A stretch of 64,000 nt of DNA from Paraburkholderia panacisoli (GCF_008369935.1 NZ_VTUZ01000014.1:62001-126000); one strand, 5' to 3'. Positions 51,263-61,237 are shown, counted from the first letter of the stretch. The notes: generated by a model not told the origin, from the letters alone. Numbers and translations are program-made.

Positions 51263-52789
51263 TCAACCGGCGTTCGGCGCCGAAGCCGCCACGGGCGCAC
51301 TCGCTGCTCCGTAGTCGACCGGCGCGTCGGCCGGACGCGGCTGCTCGCCGGTATGCTCGATCCAGCCGCCACCCAGCGCCTGATACAGCGTCACCAGGTT
51401 CTGCAGACGTTCCATGCGCGCGGTCACCAACGCCTGCTGCGCCACGTACAGTGCGGTCTGCGCAGTCAGCACCGACAGATAGCTGTCGACACCGTTCGAA
51501 TACCGCAGGTTCGACAGATCCAGCCGGCGTTGTTCGGCAAAAGTATCGCGCTCCAGCGCCTCGATCTGCTGGTCGTACGTGCCGCGTGCCGCCAGTCCAT
51601 CCGCCACCTCGCGGAAGGCAGTCTGGATCGCCTTCTCATACGTGGCGATCTGGACGTTCTTCTGGATGTTGGCGAGATTCAGGTTGGCGATGTTCTGACC
51701 GCCCTCGAAGATCGGCAACGTGATCGACGGCGCGAAGCTCCACGCTGCCGAACCCGGCTTGAACAGACCGCCGAGCGTCGGGCTCAGCGTGCCGAAACTG
51801 CCGGTCAGCGAAACCTTCGGGAAGAACGCCGCACGCGCCGCGCCGATGTTCGCGTTGGCCGCGAGCAGATTCTCTTCGGCCTCCATGATGTCCGGACGAC
51901 GCGTCAGCAGATCGGAGGGCAACCCAGCCGGAATATCCGTCAGGAGATTCTGGTTGTCCAACGTCAAGCCCGGAGGCAGATCGGCGGGCATCGGCTCGCC
52001 GAGCAGCAGCACCAACGCGTTTTCAGCCTGCGCCCGCAGACGTTCCTGCGCCTGCAGGTTCGCCTTCGCCACCTCGACCACGGTTTGCGCCTGGCGCAGA
52101 TCGAGCTCCGAACCCGTACCGGTGTCGAACTGAACCTTGGTGATCCGATACGATTCGTCTGCGGTCTTCAACGTGTTCTGCGTGACCTTCAGCAGATCGT
52201 CCAGTTCGAGCACCGTCAGGTACTGGTTCGCCACCTGCGAGACCAGCGCGATTTCCGCTGCCTTGCGCGCCTGAGCCGTGCCCAGGTAGGTCGCCAACGC
52301 CTGATCCTTCAGGCTTTGAATCCGCCCGAAGAAGTCGATTTCCCACGACGCGTTCAGACCGACCGAATACGTGTCGGTAATCGTCTGGCCGTTGAACGAC
52401 AGGTCGCGCGGCGTGCGCTGCTTGGTTTGCGAAGCGGCGGCGTCGAGCGTCGGGAACAGAGCCGCGCGAACGATCCGGTACTGCGCCTGCGAGGCCTGCA
52501 TGTTCAGCACCGACACGCGCAGATCGCGGTTGTTCTTCAGCGCGATCTCGATCAACCGCTGCATGCGCGGATCGACGAAGAACTCGCGCCAGCCGATGTC
52601 GGCGGCAGCCTGACCGTTGGCGCTACGCGCGCTGGTGTCCGGCTGGGTCGCCCCCGGCTGCGTGTCGTACACGCCGCCGCTCGGGAAGGTCGCCGTCACG
52701 GGAGCCGCCGGGCGCTGATAGTGCGGCGCCATCGTGCAACCCGCGGCGAGCAACGCGACCGCCACTGCAATCAGAGAATGTTTTTGCAT
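51263..52789 (-). CDS. oprB: Outer membrane efflux lipoprotein (OprM/OprB family)
   Basis: A TolC-like outer-membrane channel of 508 residues and the exit duct of the RND pump. The start at ATG 52789 gives a lipoprotein signal with lipobox LAAGC (cysteine near residue 18). Two OEP repeats follow, with conserved stretches SWEIDFFGR, LPSDLLTRRPDI and AEENLLAANANIGAARAAFF. A low-complexity Ala/Pro tail ends the protein. It begins one base after the bpeB stop, so the three pump genes are one transcript. Confidence 0.93.
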   Translation of the reverse strand: MQKHSLIAVAVALLAAGCTMAPHYQRPAAPVTATFPSGGVYDTQPGATQPDTSARSANGQAAADIGWREFFVDPRMQRLIEIALKNNRDLRVSVLNMQASQAQYRIVRAALFPTLDAAASQTKQRTPRDLSFNGQTITDTYSVGLNASWEIDFFGRIQSLKDQALATYLGTAQARKAAEIALVSQVANQYLTVLELDDLLKVTQNTLKTADESYRITKVQFDTGTGSELDLRQAQTVVEVAKANLQAQERLRAQAENALVLLLGEPMPADLPPGLTLDNQNLLTDIPAGLPSDLLTRRPDIMEAEENLLAANANIGAARAAFFPKVSLTGSFGTLSPTLGGLFKPGSAAWSFAPSITLPIFEGGQNIANLNLANIQKNVQIATYEKAIQTAFREVADGLAARGTYDQQIEALERDTFAEQRRLDLSNLRYSNGVDSYLSVLTAQTALYVAQQALVTARMERLQNLVTLYQALGGGWIEHTGEQPRPADAPVDYGAASAPVAASAPNAG

Positions 52790-52790
52790 C

Positions 52791-55700
52791 TCAATGTCCG
52801 TCCTTGCCCGAGCCTTCATCAGTCGACCCGCCAGCCGAACCGCCGCCTTGCGGATCATGCGGATGATGCTGGTTGTAGTGTGCGAGCGCCTCATCCGGGT
52901 CTTCCTTCTCACCGCCGAATTTCGCGCGGATCACGACGAAGAACATCGGGATCATGAAAATCGCGAGGAAGGTTGCCGTCAACATACCGCCGATCACGCC
53001 GGTACCGATCGCGTGCTGGCTGGCCGAGCCGGCGCCGTTACTGATCGCGAGCGGCATCACGCCGAGAATGAACGCGAGCGAGGTCATCAGGATCGGGCGC
53101 AACCGCAGACGCGCCGCTTCCAGCGCGGCCTCGATCGGCCCCATGCCTTCACCCTGCTGCAGTTCGCGGGCGAATTCCACGATCAGAATCGCGTTCTTCG
53201 CCGACAATCCGACCGTGGTCAACAGACCCACCTGGAAGAACACGTCGTTCTCGAGCCCGCGCAGCGTTGCGGCCAGCAGTGCGCCGATCACGCCGAGCGG
53301 CACCACCATGATCACCGAAAACGGGATCGACCAGCTTTCATACAGCGCTGCGAGACACAGGAACACGACGAGGATCGAGATGCCGTACAGAATCGGCGCC
53401 TGCGAACCGGACTGGCGTTCCTGCAACGACAGGCCCGTCCATTCGTAGCCGACGCCCGCCGGCAGCTTCGCGACGAGTGCTTCCATCGCCGTCATCGCCT
53501 GACCGGTCGACTTGCCCGGTGCGGCCGCGCCCTGGATTTCAACCGACGAAATACCGTTGTAGCGCTCCAGCTTCGGCGAACCGTAGGTCCACTCGGTGCT
53601 TGCGAACGCGGAGAACGGCACCATCGTGCCCGCGTTGTTGCGCACGAACCAGACGTTCACGTCTTCCGGTTTCATCCGGAAAGGCGCGTCGGCCTGCAGG
53701 TACACCTTCTTGATCCGGCCGTCGGTATCGAGGAAGTTGTTCACGTACTGCGACGCCCATGCGATCGAGAACGTCTGGTCGATCGTGGCGAGCGACACGC
53801 CGAGCGCGGAAGCCTTCTCGTGGTCGATGCTCACCTTGAACTGCGGCGTATCGTTCAGGCCGTTCGGACGCACCTGAGCCAGCGTCGGATCTTTCGCCGC
53901 CAGGCCCAGCAGCATGTTGCGCGCTTCCATCAGCTTCGCGTGACCAACACCCGCGCGATCCTGCAACTGGAAGTCGAAGCCCGCGGCCGTGCCGAGTTCA
54001 GGAATCGACGGCGGATTGACCGGGAACACCGTCGCGTTCTTGTAGCTGGCGAAGTGCATGTAGAGACGGCCCACCAGTGCCTGCACCTTCTGGTCCGAGT
54101 GCTGGCGCAGACCGTAGTCCTTCATCCGCACGAACACGAGACCCGCATTCTGGCCGCGGCCGGCGAAGCTGAAACCGTTCACCGTGAAGGTCGATTCGAC
54201 AATCGCCTTCTCCTGGTTCAGCAGATAGTCCGACACGTCCTTCAGCGCGCGCGCGGTGGTTTCCTGCGTGGAACCCGACGGCGTTTGCACCAGCACGAAC
54301 ATGGTGCCCTGGTCTTCGTCAGGCAGGAACGACTTCGGCAGTTTGACGAACAGCAGCCCGACCGCGAAGATCACCACCATGTAGATGATCAGCCAGCGGC
54401 CCGAGCGCTTGATCACGTGGTGCACGCCCGAGTGATACTTGTCGCGGCTCTTGTTGAACGTGCGGTTGAACCAGCCGAAGAAGCCGGTGGCCGTTTCGTG
54501 ATGACCCTTCGGGATCGGCTTGAGGATCGTCGCGCACAGCGCCGGCGTCAGAATCAACGCGACCAGCACGGACAGCACCATCGCCGCCACGATGGTCAGC
54601 GAGAACTGCCGGTAAATAGCGCCGACCGAGCCGCCCGAGAACGCCACCGGCACGAACACCGCCGACAGCACGAGCGCGACGCCGACCAGCGCGCCGGTGA
54701 TCTGGTCCATCGCCTTGCGGGTCGCGTCACGAGGCGATAAGCCCTCCTCCTGCATCACACGCTCGACGTTTTCCACCACCACGATCGCATCGTCCACCAG
54801 CAGACCGATCGCCAGCACGAGACCGAACATCGACAGCACGTTGATCGAGAAACCCACGATCCCCATGATCGCGAACGTGCCCAGCAGCACCACCGGCACC
54901 GCGATCGTCGGGATCAGCGTGGCGCGCAGGTTCTGCAGGAACAGGTACATGACCAGGAACACCAGCACGATACCTTCGAGCAGCGTCTTGACCACTTCTT
55001 CGATCGACAGGCGCACGAACGGTGTGGTGTCGTACGGATACTGGACGACCAGACCGTGCGGGAAGTACTTCGACAGTTCGGCGACCTTCGCGCGCACCGC
55101 CTTCGCAGTAGCCAGCGCGTTCGCGCCGGTGGCGAGCTGGATACCGAAGCCGGCCGTGGGGGCTCCGTTGTACTTGGTGTCGAAGTTGTAGTTTTCGCCG
55201 CCCAGCTCGATGTGCGACACGTCGCGCAGACGCACCTGCGAGCCGTCCTGATTCACCTTCAGCAGGATGTTGCCGAACTGTTCAGGCGTGTTCAGCAGCG
55301 TGGCCTGCGTGATGGTGGCCTGCAGCACCTGGCCCGGCACCGACGGCGTGCCGCCGAGCGAGCCGCCCGCAACCTGCACGTTCTGCGCCTGCAACGCGGT
55401 TTCCACGTCGACCGGCGTCAGGCCGAAATTGTTCAGCTTGTTCGCGTCGAGCCAGATCCGCATCGCGTACTGCGAGCCGAACAGCGTCACCGTGCCCACA
55501 CCGTCGATACGGCTGATCGGATCCTGAATGTTCGACGCGACGTAGTTCGCCAGGTCGTACTTGCTCATGCTGCCGTCTTCGGACACGAAGGCCATGACCA
55601 GCAGGAAGCTGCTGCTCGACTTCGTGACCTTGGTGCCCAACTGCTGCACGGCTTGCGGCAGCAGCGGCGTGGCGAGCTGCAGCTTGTTCTGCACCTGCAC

Positions 55701-56012
55701 CTGCGCGATGTCGGGGTTGGTGCCGGCCGCGAACGTCAGCGTGATGGTTGCCGTACCCGAGTCGTCCGAGGTAGACGCCAGATACAGCAAGTGGTCAAGA
55801 CCACTCATCTGCTGCTCGATCACCTGCGTGACGGTGTTTTCCACCGTCTTCGCCGATGCGCCCGGGTACGTTGCGCTGATCTGCACGGCGGGCGGCGCGA
55901 TGGTCGGGTATTGCGCGATCGGCAATGTGAAGACCGACGCGATACCCGCGAGCATCAGAATGATGGCGATCACCCATGCAAAAATCGGGCGATCAATAAA
56001 GAACTTTGCCAT
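52791..56012 (-). CDS. bpeB: Multidrug efflux RND transporter permease (BpeB/AcrB type)
   Basis: A 1073-residue HAE1-family proton antiporter that extrudes drugs from the periplasm and inner membrane. The N-terminus MAKFFIDRPIFAWVIAI, the transmembrane 4 acid pair in LLVDDAIVVVENVERV and the lysine in GLSAKNAILIVEFA are all present, so proton relay should work. Two large periplasmic loops and twelve membrane helices fit the family. It is slightly longer than AcrB because of a Gly/Ser/His-containing tail. bpeA ends 18 bp upstream and oprB starts one base downstream. Confidence 0.95.
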   Translation of the reverse strand: MAKFFIDRPIFAWVIAIILMLAGIASVFTLPIAQYPTIAPPAVQISATYPGASAKTVENTVTQVIEQQMSGLDHLLYLASTSDDSGTATITLTFAAGTNPDIAQVQVQNKLQLATPLLPQAVQQLGTKVTKSSSSFLLVMAFVSEDGSMSKYDLANYVASNIQDPISRIDGVGTVTLFGSQYAMRIWLDANKLNNFGLTPVDVETALQAQNVQVAGGSLGGTPSVPGQVLQATITQATLLNTPEQFGNILLKVNQDGSQVRLRDVSHIELGGENYNFDTKYNGAPTAGFGIQLATGANALATAKAVRAKVAELSKYFPHGLVVQYPYDTTPFVRLSIEEVVKTLLEGIVLVFLVMYLFLQNLRATLIPTIAVPVVLLGTFAIMGIVGFSINVLSMFGLVLAIGLLVDDAIVVVENVERVMQEEGLSPRDATRKAMDQITGALVGVALVLSAVFVPVAFSGGSVGAIYRQFSLTIVAAMVLSVLVALILTPALCATILKPIPKGHHETATGFFGWFNRTFNKSRDKYHSGVHHVIKRSGRWLIIYMVVIFAVGLLFVKLPKSFLPDEDQGTMFVLVQTPSGSTQETTARALKDVSDYLLNQEKAIVESTFTVNGFSFAGRGQNAGLVFVRMKDYGLRQHSDQKVQALVGRLYMHFASYKNATVFPVNPPSIPELGTAAGFDFQLQDRAGVGHAKLMEARNMLLGLAAKDPTLAQVRPNGLNDTPQFKVSIDHEKASALGVSLATIDQTFSIAWASQYVNNFLDTDGRIKKVYLQADAPFRMKPEDVNVWFVRNNAGTMVPFSAFASTEWTYGSPKLERYNGISSVEIQGAAAPGKSTGQAMTAMEALVAKLPAGVGYEWTGLSLQERQSGSQAPILYGISILVVFLCLAALYESWSIPFSVIMVVPLGVIGALLAATLRGLENDVFFQVGLLTTVGLSAKNAILIVEFARELQQGEGMGPIEAALEAARLRLRPILMTSLAFILGVMPLAISNGAGSASQHAIGTGVIGGMLTATFLAIFMIPMFFVVIRAKFGGEKEDPDEALAHYNQHHPHDPQGGGSAGGSTDEGSGKDGH

Positions 56013-56030
56013 GAGGCGGGCTCCCTGTTA

Positions 56031-57260
56031 TTACGCGCCCGAGGCAGCGGAGGCGGGTTGGGCCGTCTGTGCGCTGCTTGCGGCCGACGCACCGTGAGCG
56101 GCTGCGTCGGAAGCGGGCGTGGCGGGAAGTTGCGCGGCAACCGGCTTGACCTGCTGGCCGGGGCGCGCCTTGTCGGTGCCCTGGACGATCACGCGGTCGC
56201 CGGGATTCAGCCCGCTTGCGACCACCCAGTTCGAACCGAACGTGCCGGCGGTGGCGATCTGACGCAATTCGACCTTGTTGTCGGCGCCGACGACCAGCGT
56301 GGTCGGCTGACCTTTCTGGTCGTGCGTGATGCCGATTTGCGGCACGACGAGCGCGTTCTGATTCACGCCTTCTTCGATCTTCGCGCGCACGAACATGCCC
56401 GGCAGCAGCACGTGGTCCGCGTTCTTGAAGATCGCGCGAACCGTAACCGAGCCGGTGCTCTGGTCGACCGTGACGTCGGTGAATTGCAGCTTGCCCTTTT
56501 CCGGATAGACCCGGCCGTCTTCGAGAATCAGCGACACTTGCGCCGCGCCCGGGCCGGTTGTCTTGAGACGCCCTTCCTGCATGTCGCGGCGCAGCTTCAG
56601 ACCGTCGAGGCTCGATTGCGTCAGGTCCACGTAGACCGGATCGAGTTGCTGGACCGTGGCAAGCAGGGTCGCGGCGCTCGCCTGCACGAAGGCGCCGGGC
56701 GTGACTTGCGACACGCCGATCTGGCCGGTCACCGGCGAGGTCACGTCGGTATAGCCGAGATTGATCTGCGCGGTGTCGACGGCTGCCTTGCCGGCGGCGA
56801 CGTCGGCCGCGGCCTGGCCTTGCGCGGCGACCGCGTTGTCGTAGTCCTGCTTGCTGACTGCGTTCGCGGCGACCAGCACCTTGTAGCGGTTGGCCTGCGC
56901 GGTGGTCGACACGAGGTTGGCCTGCGCTTTTGCGAGCGTCGCCTTCGCGTTGTTCAACGTCGCGATGTACGGCGCCGGGTCGATCTTGTACAGACGCTGG
57001 CCCGCCTTCACCTGGCTGCCTTCGGTAAACTCGCGGCGCAGCACGATGCCGTCGACCCGTGCGCGCACCTGCGCCACGAGGAAGGCGCTAGTGCGGCCCG
57101 GCAATTCGGTGACGACCGGCACGGTCGTCGGCTGGACGGTGACGACGCCGACTTCGGGGGTCTGTGGCGGCGGGGCAGATTGTTTTGGTCCGCACGCTGC
57201 CAGCAATACGGCAGCCGTCGCGGCACTGATTAAGCGGAATGGAACCCGTTCGACGCGCAT
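56031..57260 (-). CDS. bpeA: RND efflux periplasmic adaptor (BpeA/AcrA type)
   Basis: A membrane fusion lipoprotein of 409 residues that links the pump to the outer-membrane channel. The start at ATG 57260 gives a signal with lipobox LLAAC (cysteine near residue 23). A lipoyl half-motif, an alpha-hairpin (about residues 100-170) and the beta-barrel follow in order, with SPVTGQIGVSQVTPGAFV. The C-terminus is Ala/Ser-rich. Transcription should start from the promoter at 57528-57557, under the divergent regulator. Confidence 0.93.
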   Translation of the reverse strand: MRVERVPFRLISAATAAVLLAACGPKQSAPPPQTPEVGVVTVQPTTVPVVTELPGRTSAFLVAQVRARVDGIVLRREFTEGSQVKAGQRLYKIDPAPYIATLNNAKATLAKAQANLVSTTAQANRYKVLVAANAVSKQDYDNAVAAQGQAAADVAAGKAAVDTAQINLGYTDVTSPVTGQIGVSQVTPGAFVQASAATLLATVQQLDPVYVDLTQSSLDGLKLRRDMQEGRLKTTGPGAAQVSLILEDGRVYPEKGKLQFTDVTVDQSTGSVTVRAIFKNADHVLLPGMFVRAKIEEGVNQNALVVPQIGITHDQKGQPTTLVVGADNKVELRQIATAGTFGSNWVVASGLNPGDRVIVQGTDKARPGQQVKPVAAQLPATPASDAAAHGASAASSAQTAQPASAASGA

Positions 57261-57527
57261 GGAGCGACCTCTGTCAAAGACTGAGAATGAAAAAGTGCGC
57301 GCATCCCTACCCCGGGGACGACGGCGCACACATGCGTCTTGCGACGCTTGACCGGAAGCCCGTGGATGCACATCGCACCTGCAAGGGGCATCGCGATGCG
57401 ATGGCGCCATACCGGGGAATGCCGCGCGGCGCCGCCCTTTTGGGCAACGCGCAAGAGCGTTTTGAAAGGCAACAGTGACGGATATTAACCGGTCGTCACG
57501 GCTTGGGCTATCCGATCGTGGGGTGCT

Positions 57528-57557
57528 ATTATATATACATTCAAGAATGCATGTAAA
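57528..57557 (-). promoter_or_regulatory. bpeA promoter with AcrR-like operator
   Basis: On the minus strand TTTACA (57557-57552), an 18-bp spacer and a perfect TATAAT (57533-57528) form a strong promoter for bpeA. A 24-bp imperfect palindrome at 57532-57555 overlaps both boxes and fills the spacer. Its halves, TACATTC and GAATGCATGTA, closely resemble the E. coli AcrR operator as I recall it (TACATACATT and AATGTATGTA halves). Repression by the divergent TetR-type regulator by blocking RNA polymerase is the natural reading. Confidence 0.75.
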
Positions 57558-57690
57558 AGTGCATTTAATGCTCTTGCAGGCAGGGGACTTGCAGGATTGG
57601 TTCAAAAACTCCGAAATAGCAGACAGATTGTCATCGGGCCGACTTAAAAACGCTCGGGAAAACCCCACAATCAGCGCAGGTCATACCAAT

Positions 57691-58332
57691 ATGGTCAGAA
57701 GAACCAAAGAAGAGGCGTTGGAGACGCGCACAAGTATTCTCGATGCGGCTGAACGCGTGTTCTTCGAAAAAGGCGTATCGCGCACCTCGCTCGCCGATAT
57801 CGCACAAGCTGCGGGCGTCACGCGCGGCGCAATCTACTGGCACTTCGCCCACAAAAGCGATCTCTTCACCGAAATGTTCGACCGCGTGTTGCTGCCGCTG
57901 GACGAACTCAAAGCCGCGTCGCAAGACCCCAACGAGCCCGATCCGCTCAAACGCGTGATGGAAATCTGCGTGGTTTGCCTGCGCGACACCGCCAACGATC
58001 CGCGCCGCCGGCGCGTGTTCGACATCCTGTTTCTGAAATGCGAGCTGGTCGAGGAGATGGGCCCGGTGATGGAACGCTATCAGACCAATATGCGCGAGGG
58101 GCTGAGGAAAATCGAAGGCGGTCTGCGCAACGCGATCTCCAAGGGGCAGATGCCCGACGATCTCGACACGAAACTGGCGGCGGCGATGGTGCATGCGTTT
58201 GTCAGCGGCTCGCTGCGCGACATGCTGTTTTTGCCCGATGCGACGGATTTCGGCGCGCATGCGCAGCAGCTGGTCGAAGGGGTGTTCGACGCGCTGCGGT
58301 TGAGTCCGGCGCTGCGCAAGCGGAAGGTTTAG
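57691..58332 (+). CDS. bpeR: TetR-family repressor of the RND efflux operon
   Basis: A 213-residue TetR/AcrR-family regulator. The N-terminal helix-turn-helix contains FFEKGVSRTSLADIAQAAGV and TRGAIYWHFAHKSDLF (about residues 25-60). The C-terminal AcrR-type domain binds ligands. The ATG at 57691 gives MVRRTKEEALETRTSILDAA, the conserved AcrR/BpeR start; the open frame further upstream covers the promoter region. It is divergent from bpeA-bpeB-oprB, with the operator at 57532-57555 between them. Confidence 0.92.
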   Translation: MVRRTKEEALETRTSILDAAERVFFEKGVSRTSLADIAQAAGVTRGAIYWHFAHKSDLFTEMFDRVLLPLDELKAASQDPNEPDPLKRVMEICVVCLRDTANDPRRRRVFDILFLKCELVEEMGPVMERYQTNMREGLRKIEGGLRNAISKGQMPDDLDTKLAAAMVHAFVSGSLRDMLFLPDATDFGAHAQQLVEGVFDALRLSPALRKRKV

Positions 58333-58383
58333 CGGCTATTGGGTCCGGTGGCCCGGATATCGGTTGATACGGCTAACGCAGAA

Positions 58384-58420
58384 CAAACGGGCGGGTGAAT
58401 AACCCGCCCGCTTTCGTTTG
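58384..58420 (+). terminator. Rho-independent terminator after bpeR
   Basis: CGGGCGGGT (58388-58396) pairs with ACCCGCCCG (58402-58410) around a GAATA loop. Flanking ACAAA and TTTGT can extend the stem, and the right arm runs into CTTTCGTTTG. Confidence 0.7.
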
Positions 58421-58520
58421 TGCGCGGTAGCCTCGGGTGCCTTGTGGTGGCTTTATGGTGCTAGCCGACACAGCGCACACTGCGGCGGTTACTCAACGTG
58501 TCGCGCGCCATACACTCGCG

Positions 58521-59153
58521 TCAAGCCAAGGCCCGGCGCGCCCGCGCCGCCTGATTCGACGCATAAATATTGCCGCGCGTGAGCGGCGCGCCGCTTCTCA
58601 CCGCCGCGAGCCATTCGTTTGTGCTCGCCACCGCCGCGAAGCGCGATTGCAGCACCACGCTGAATACCCGATGAATGTCCTCTGCGCTGGCAAAGCCCGC
58701 GCTGTTTTCGTAGGGTACCGAACCCGTCGCGTCGTGCAGGAATTCCACCGTAAGCCCCGCGTGAACCGCGTGATTGATGGTCGACGCGTCGCAGTTGTGC
58801 GTCATGTAGCCAGTCACCGTCAGGGTGTCGATTTGCTGCGCGGCAAGCCAGTCGGCCAGATCGGTCCCGCTGAACGCGCTCGGCAGGGATTTCTCCACAT
58901 AGTGATCGTGCGCGCGCGAGCCCACCACGGGATGCAGTTCCGCCGCCGCGCTGCCGCGCGCGAACAGCGGCGAACCGGCCGGCGCGAAGTTCTGCACGAC
59001 GACCACCGGGATGCCGGCGGCCCGCGCCGCATCCATCGCGCGGCCGATGTTGCCGAGCGAAGTCTGGACGTCGGGGAATTCGATCGGCAGATCGCCGGTC
59101 ACGTATTCGTTCTGCACGTCGATGACGATCAGCGCACGGCGCGGCGTAGTCAT
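58521..59153 (-). CDS. Isochorismatase-family cysteine hydrolase
   Basis: A 210-residue protein of the isochorismatase-like hydrolase family (nicotinamidase and related amidases). The expected catalytic triad is visible: Asp in VIDVQNEYV, Lys in EKSLPSAF and Cys in MTHNCDAST. The ATG at 59153 with AGGAG upstream is preferred; the open frame extends to 59294 without support. It is divergent from a GlxA-type regulator, a common pairing in which the regulator controls the hydrolase. The substrate is unknown. Confidence 0.87.
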   Translation of the reverse strand: MTTPRRALIVIDVQNEYVTGDLPIEFPDVQTSLGNIGRAMDAARAAGIPVVVVQNFAPAGSPLFARGSAAAELHPVVGSRAHDHYVEKSLPSAFSGTDLADWLAAQQIDTLTVTGYMTHNCDASTINHAVHAGLTVEFLHDATGSVPYENSAGFASAEDIHRVFSVVLQSRFAAVASTNEWLAAVRSGAPLTRGNIYASNQAARARRALA

Positions 59154-59366
59154 GGCAAAGCTCCTGTCGGGTGAAGGGATGAAGGTTCGCGCTGGCCGGC
59201 CCGGCCCGGCGTGGTGCGGTGTGGTGTGGTGTTTCGGGGTGCCCGGCGACACAGCGGCGCGATGACGGCATTGTTCGCCCGCCGCGGCTTTCACGACAGC
59301 GACCCAAATGACAAGATTCGCTAGAATCGGGCCATCCTTTTTTTCTTTCGCCTCGCGAGGTCACCC

Positions 59367-60362
59367 ATGGCGACTCCCGCAATCTCTGGCGTGACGCGCA
59401 ACGCCCCGGCCCGTCACGTGGTCGCCGTGGTCGCGTTCGACCGCATCAGCCCGTTCCACCTGTCGGTGCCATGCGTGGTGTTCGGCGAGGACCGCAGTGG
59501 CGGCGGTGTGCCGGATTTCGACTTCCGCGTCTGTGCTGCCGAAACGGGCCCGCTGAGCACCACCGCCGGCTTCTCGATCGCCGTCACGCACGGACTCGAC
59601 GCGCTCGCCGACGCCCACACGATCATCGTGCCGAGCTGGCGCGACCCCGGCGAAACGCCGCCCGCCCCGCTGCTCGACGCGCTGCGCCGCGCCCACGCGC
59701 GCGGCGCGCAACTGGTCGGGCTGTGCCTGGGCGCGTTCGTGCTGGCGGCGGCGGGCATCCTCGACGGTCGTCCGGCCTCGACCCACTGGGCTTGGGCCGA
59801 CGATTTCGCGCGACGCTATCCGCGCGTGCGGCTCGACCCCGACGTGCTGTATGTCGACGACGGCAACGTGATGACTTCGGCTGGCACCGCGGCCGGCCTC
59901 GACTGCTGCCTGCACGTGCTGCGCAAAATATGCGGCGCCCGGGTAGCGAACTACGTCGCGCGCCGGCTGGTGGTACCGCCGCACCGGCAAGGCAATCAGG
60001 CGCAATTCGTCGAGCAGCCGATGCCGCCGAACCTGCGCGGCGACCGGCTGTCGGGCTTGCTCGATTGGGTGAGCGGCAATCTAGACGTGCCGCATACGCT
60101 CGACACACTTGCCGGACGCGCGTTGATGAGCCGCCGCACCTTCACGCGACGCTTCCGGCTCGCCACCGGCACCACGGTCGGCGCGTGGCTGCTCGCGCAG
60201 CGGCTCGCGCGCGCACAACAGTTGCTGGAAAGCAGCGACGAGTCCGTGGAAGCGATTGCGACGATCGCGGGCTTCGGCTCGGCCGCGTCGCTACGCCAGC
60301 ATTTCGCGGACGCGTTTCGCACGTCGCCATCCGCATGGCGGCGGGCGTTTCGCGGGGTGTAA
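59367..60362 (+). CDS. GlxA-family transcriptional regulator (DJ-1/PfpI + AraC HTH)
   Basis: The 331-residue protein has an N-terminal class I glutamine amidotransferase-like domain (about residues 15-190), with the nucleophile-elbow-like GLCLGAFVLAAAG, and a C-terminal AraC DNA-binding domain (about 225-330) with ALMSRRTFTRRFRLATG and GFGSAASLRQHF. This is the GlxA/FtrA layout. The ATG follows GAGGTC. It is divergent from the isochorismatase-like gene with 213 bp between starts, and probably regulates it. Confidence 0.9.
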   Translation: MATPAISGVTRNAPARHVVAVVAFDRISPFHLSVPCVVFGEDRSGGGVPDFDFRVCAAETGPLSTTAGFSIAVTHGLDALADAHTIIVPSWRDPGETPPAPLLDALRRAHARGAQLVGLCLGAFVLAAAGILDGRPASTHWAWADDFARRYPRVRLDPDVLYVDDGNVMTSAGTAAGLDCCLHVLRKICGARVANYVARRLVVPPHRQGNQAQFVEQPMPPNLRGDRLSGLLDWVSGNLDVPHTLDTLAGRALMSRRTFTRRFRLATGTTVGAWLLAQRLARAQQLLESSDESVEAIATIAGFGSAASLRQHFADAFRTSPSAWRRAFRGV

Positions 60363-60454
60363 CCAACAGCGTTTCGCAGTGTCCTACCGGAATTTCGTAG
60401 TCGCGCCGACGCGACAGCCGCGCGACTCATCACAGTCGCGGGCCAATCGCACCG

Positions 60455-61204
60455 TCAGTGCTCGCTAATCCAGCGCGCGAGATACAACAGCAGCGCGACC
60501 AGAAAAATCATCGCGGCCCAAGCCCAGTTCGGCACCGCGTGCGGCCCCGATTCCCGATGCGAAACGCCATGCGACAAACCATGCGACGCACTCGCCGCTC
60601 GCGTTGTCAGCGTGCTGCCGTGATCCATGCGCGCGCGCCGCGCGATGCCGCCCAGCGTGATCGGCCGCAGAAACACGTGCTGCCGCCGCACCGCCGAACC
60701 GCGCGCGCGATTCGGGCCTTGCCCATGCTTGGCCCGCACGACCGCGTCGAATTCGGCGAAAAAATCATCGGCCAGCTGACGCAGCGCGTTTTCGAGCTGC
60801 CGCGTCGGGAGTTCGGCAAGTGGTCCCGACGAAGTCGCCCAGATCGCGTAGTCGATCCTCGTGCTGCGCTCCTTGCCCACGCCATGGGCGCTCTCTTCCC
60901 CGCGCACGCGTATTTCGATCTGTCCGCGCAACGCACCGATGCCGCCGGCTCGCGCCTTGAAGTTGATGGTGCGGCGCTGCGCATCGGCCGGTCCGGAATC
61001 CTGGCCGGCCACATGGGCGCGCGCTTCGTAATGCGCGCGCAACGGGCCGAGCGGCACGGTCATGACCAGCGCATATTCGCCATGCGCGAGGCGCGTGAAC
61101 GACTCGCAGTTGTCGAGGCTGGCACGCAACAGCGCGAGATCTTGCAGCGCTTCCCAAACGTCGGCCGGCGCAAGCGGAATCCGTAACGCGTCGTTCAGTT
61201 CCAT
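60455..61204 (-). CDS. CoxG-like SRPBCC protein with C-terminal membrane anchor
   Basis: The first 150 residues form a CoxG-type START/SRPBCC domain (MELNDALRIPLAPADVWEALQ, a DNCESF stretch and the later RQLADDFFAEFD). CoxG helps anchor CO dehydrogenase to the membrane in some bacteria, but no CO dehydrogenase genes are near. After a basic linker, one hydrophobic helix (AWAAMIFLVALLLYLARW) ends the 249-residue protein, consistent with a tail anchor. GAGG precedes the ATG. The DUF427 gene lies 33 bp upstream on the same strand and may be cotranscribed. Its role is unknown. Confidence 0.82.
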   Translation of the reverse strand: MELNDALRIPLAPADVWEALQDLALLRASLDNCESFTRLAHGEYALVMTVPLGPLRAHYEARAHVAGQDSGPADAQRRTINFKARAGGIGALRGQIEIRVRGEESAHGVGKERSTRIDYAIWATSSGPLAELPTRQLENALRQLADDFFAEFDAVVRAKHGQGPNRARGSAVRRQHVFLRPITLGGIARRARMDHGSTLTTRAASASHGLSHGVSHRESGPHAVPNWAWAAMIFLVALLLYLARWISEH

Positions 61205-61237
61205 GGCAGCCTCTTCGATGAACGCGCAACAGCGGGA

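Noticed and set aside
52734..57233. 668- and 725-codon plus-strand frames across the efflux operon
   Set aside because: Both are antisense to bpeA, bpeB and oprB. Arg/His/Asp-rich composition is typical of mirror frames here.
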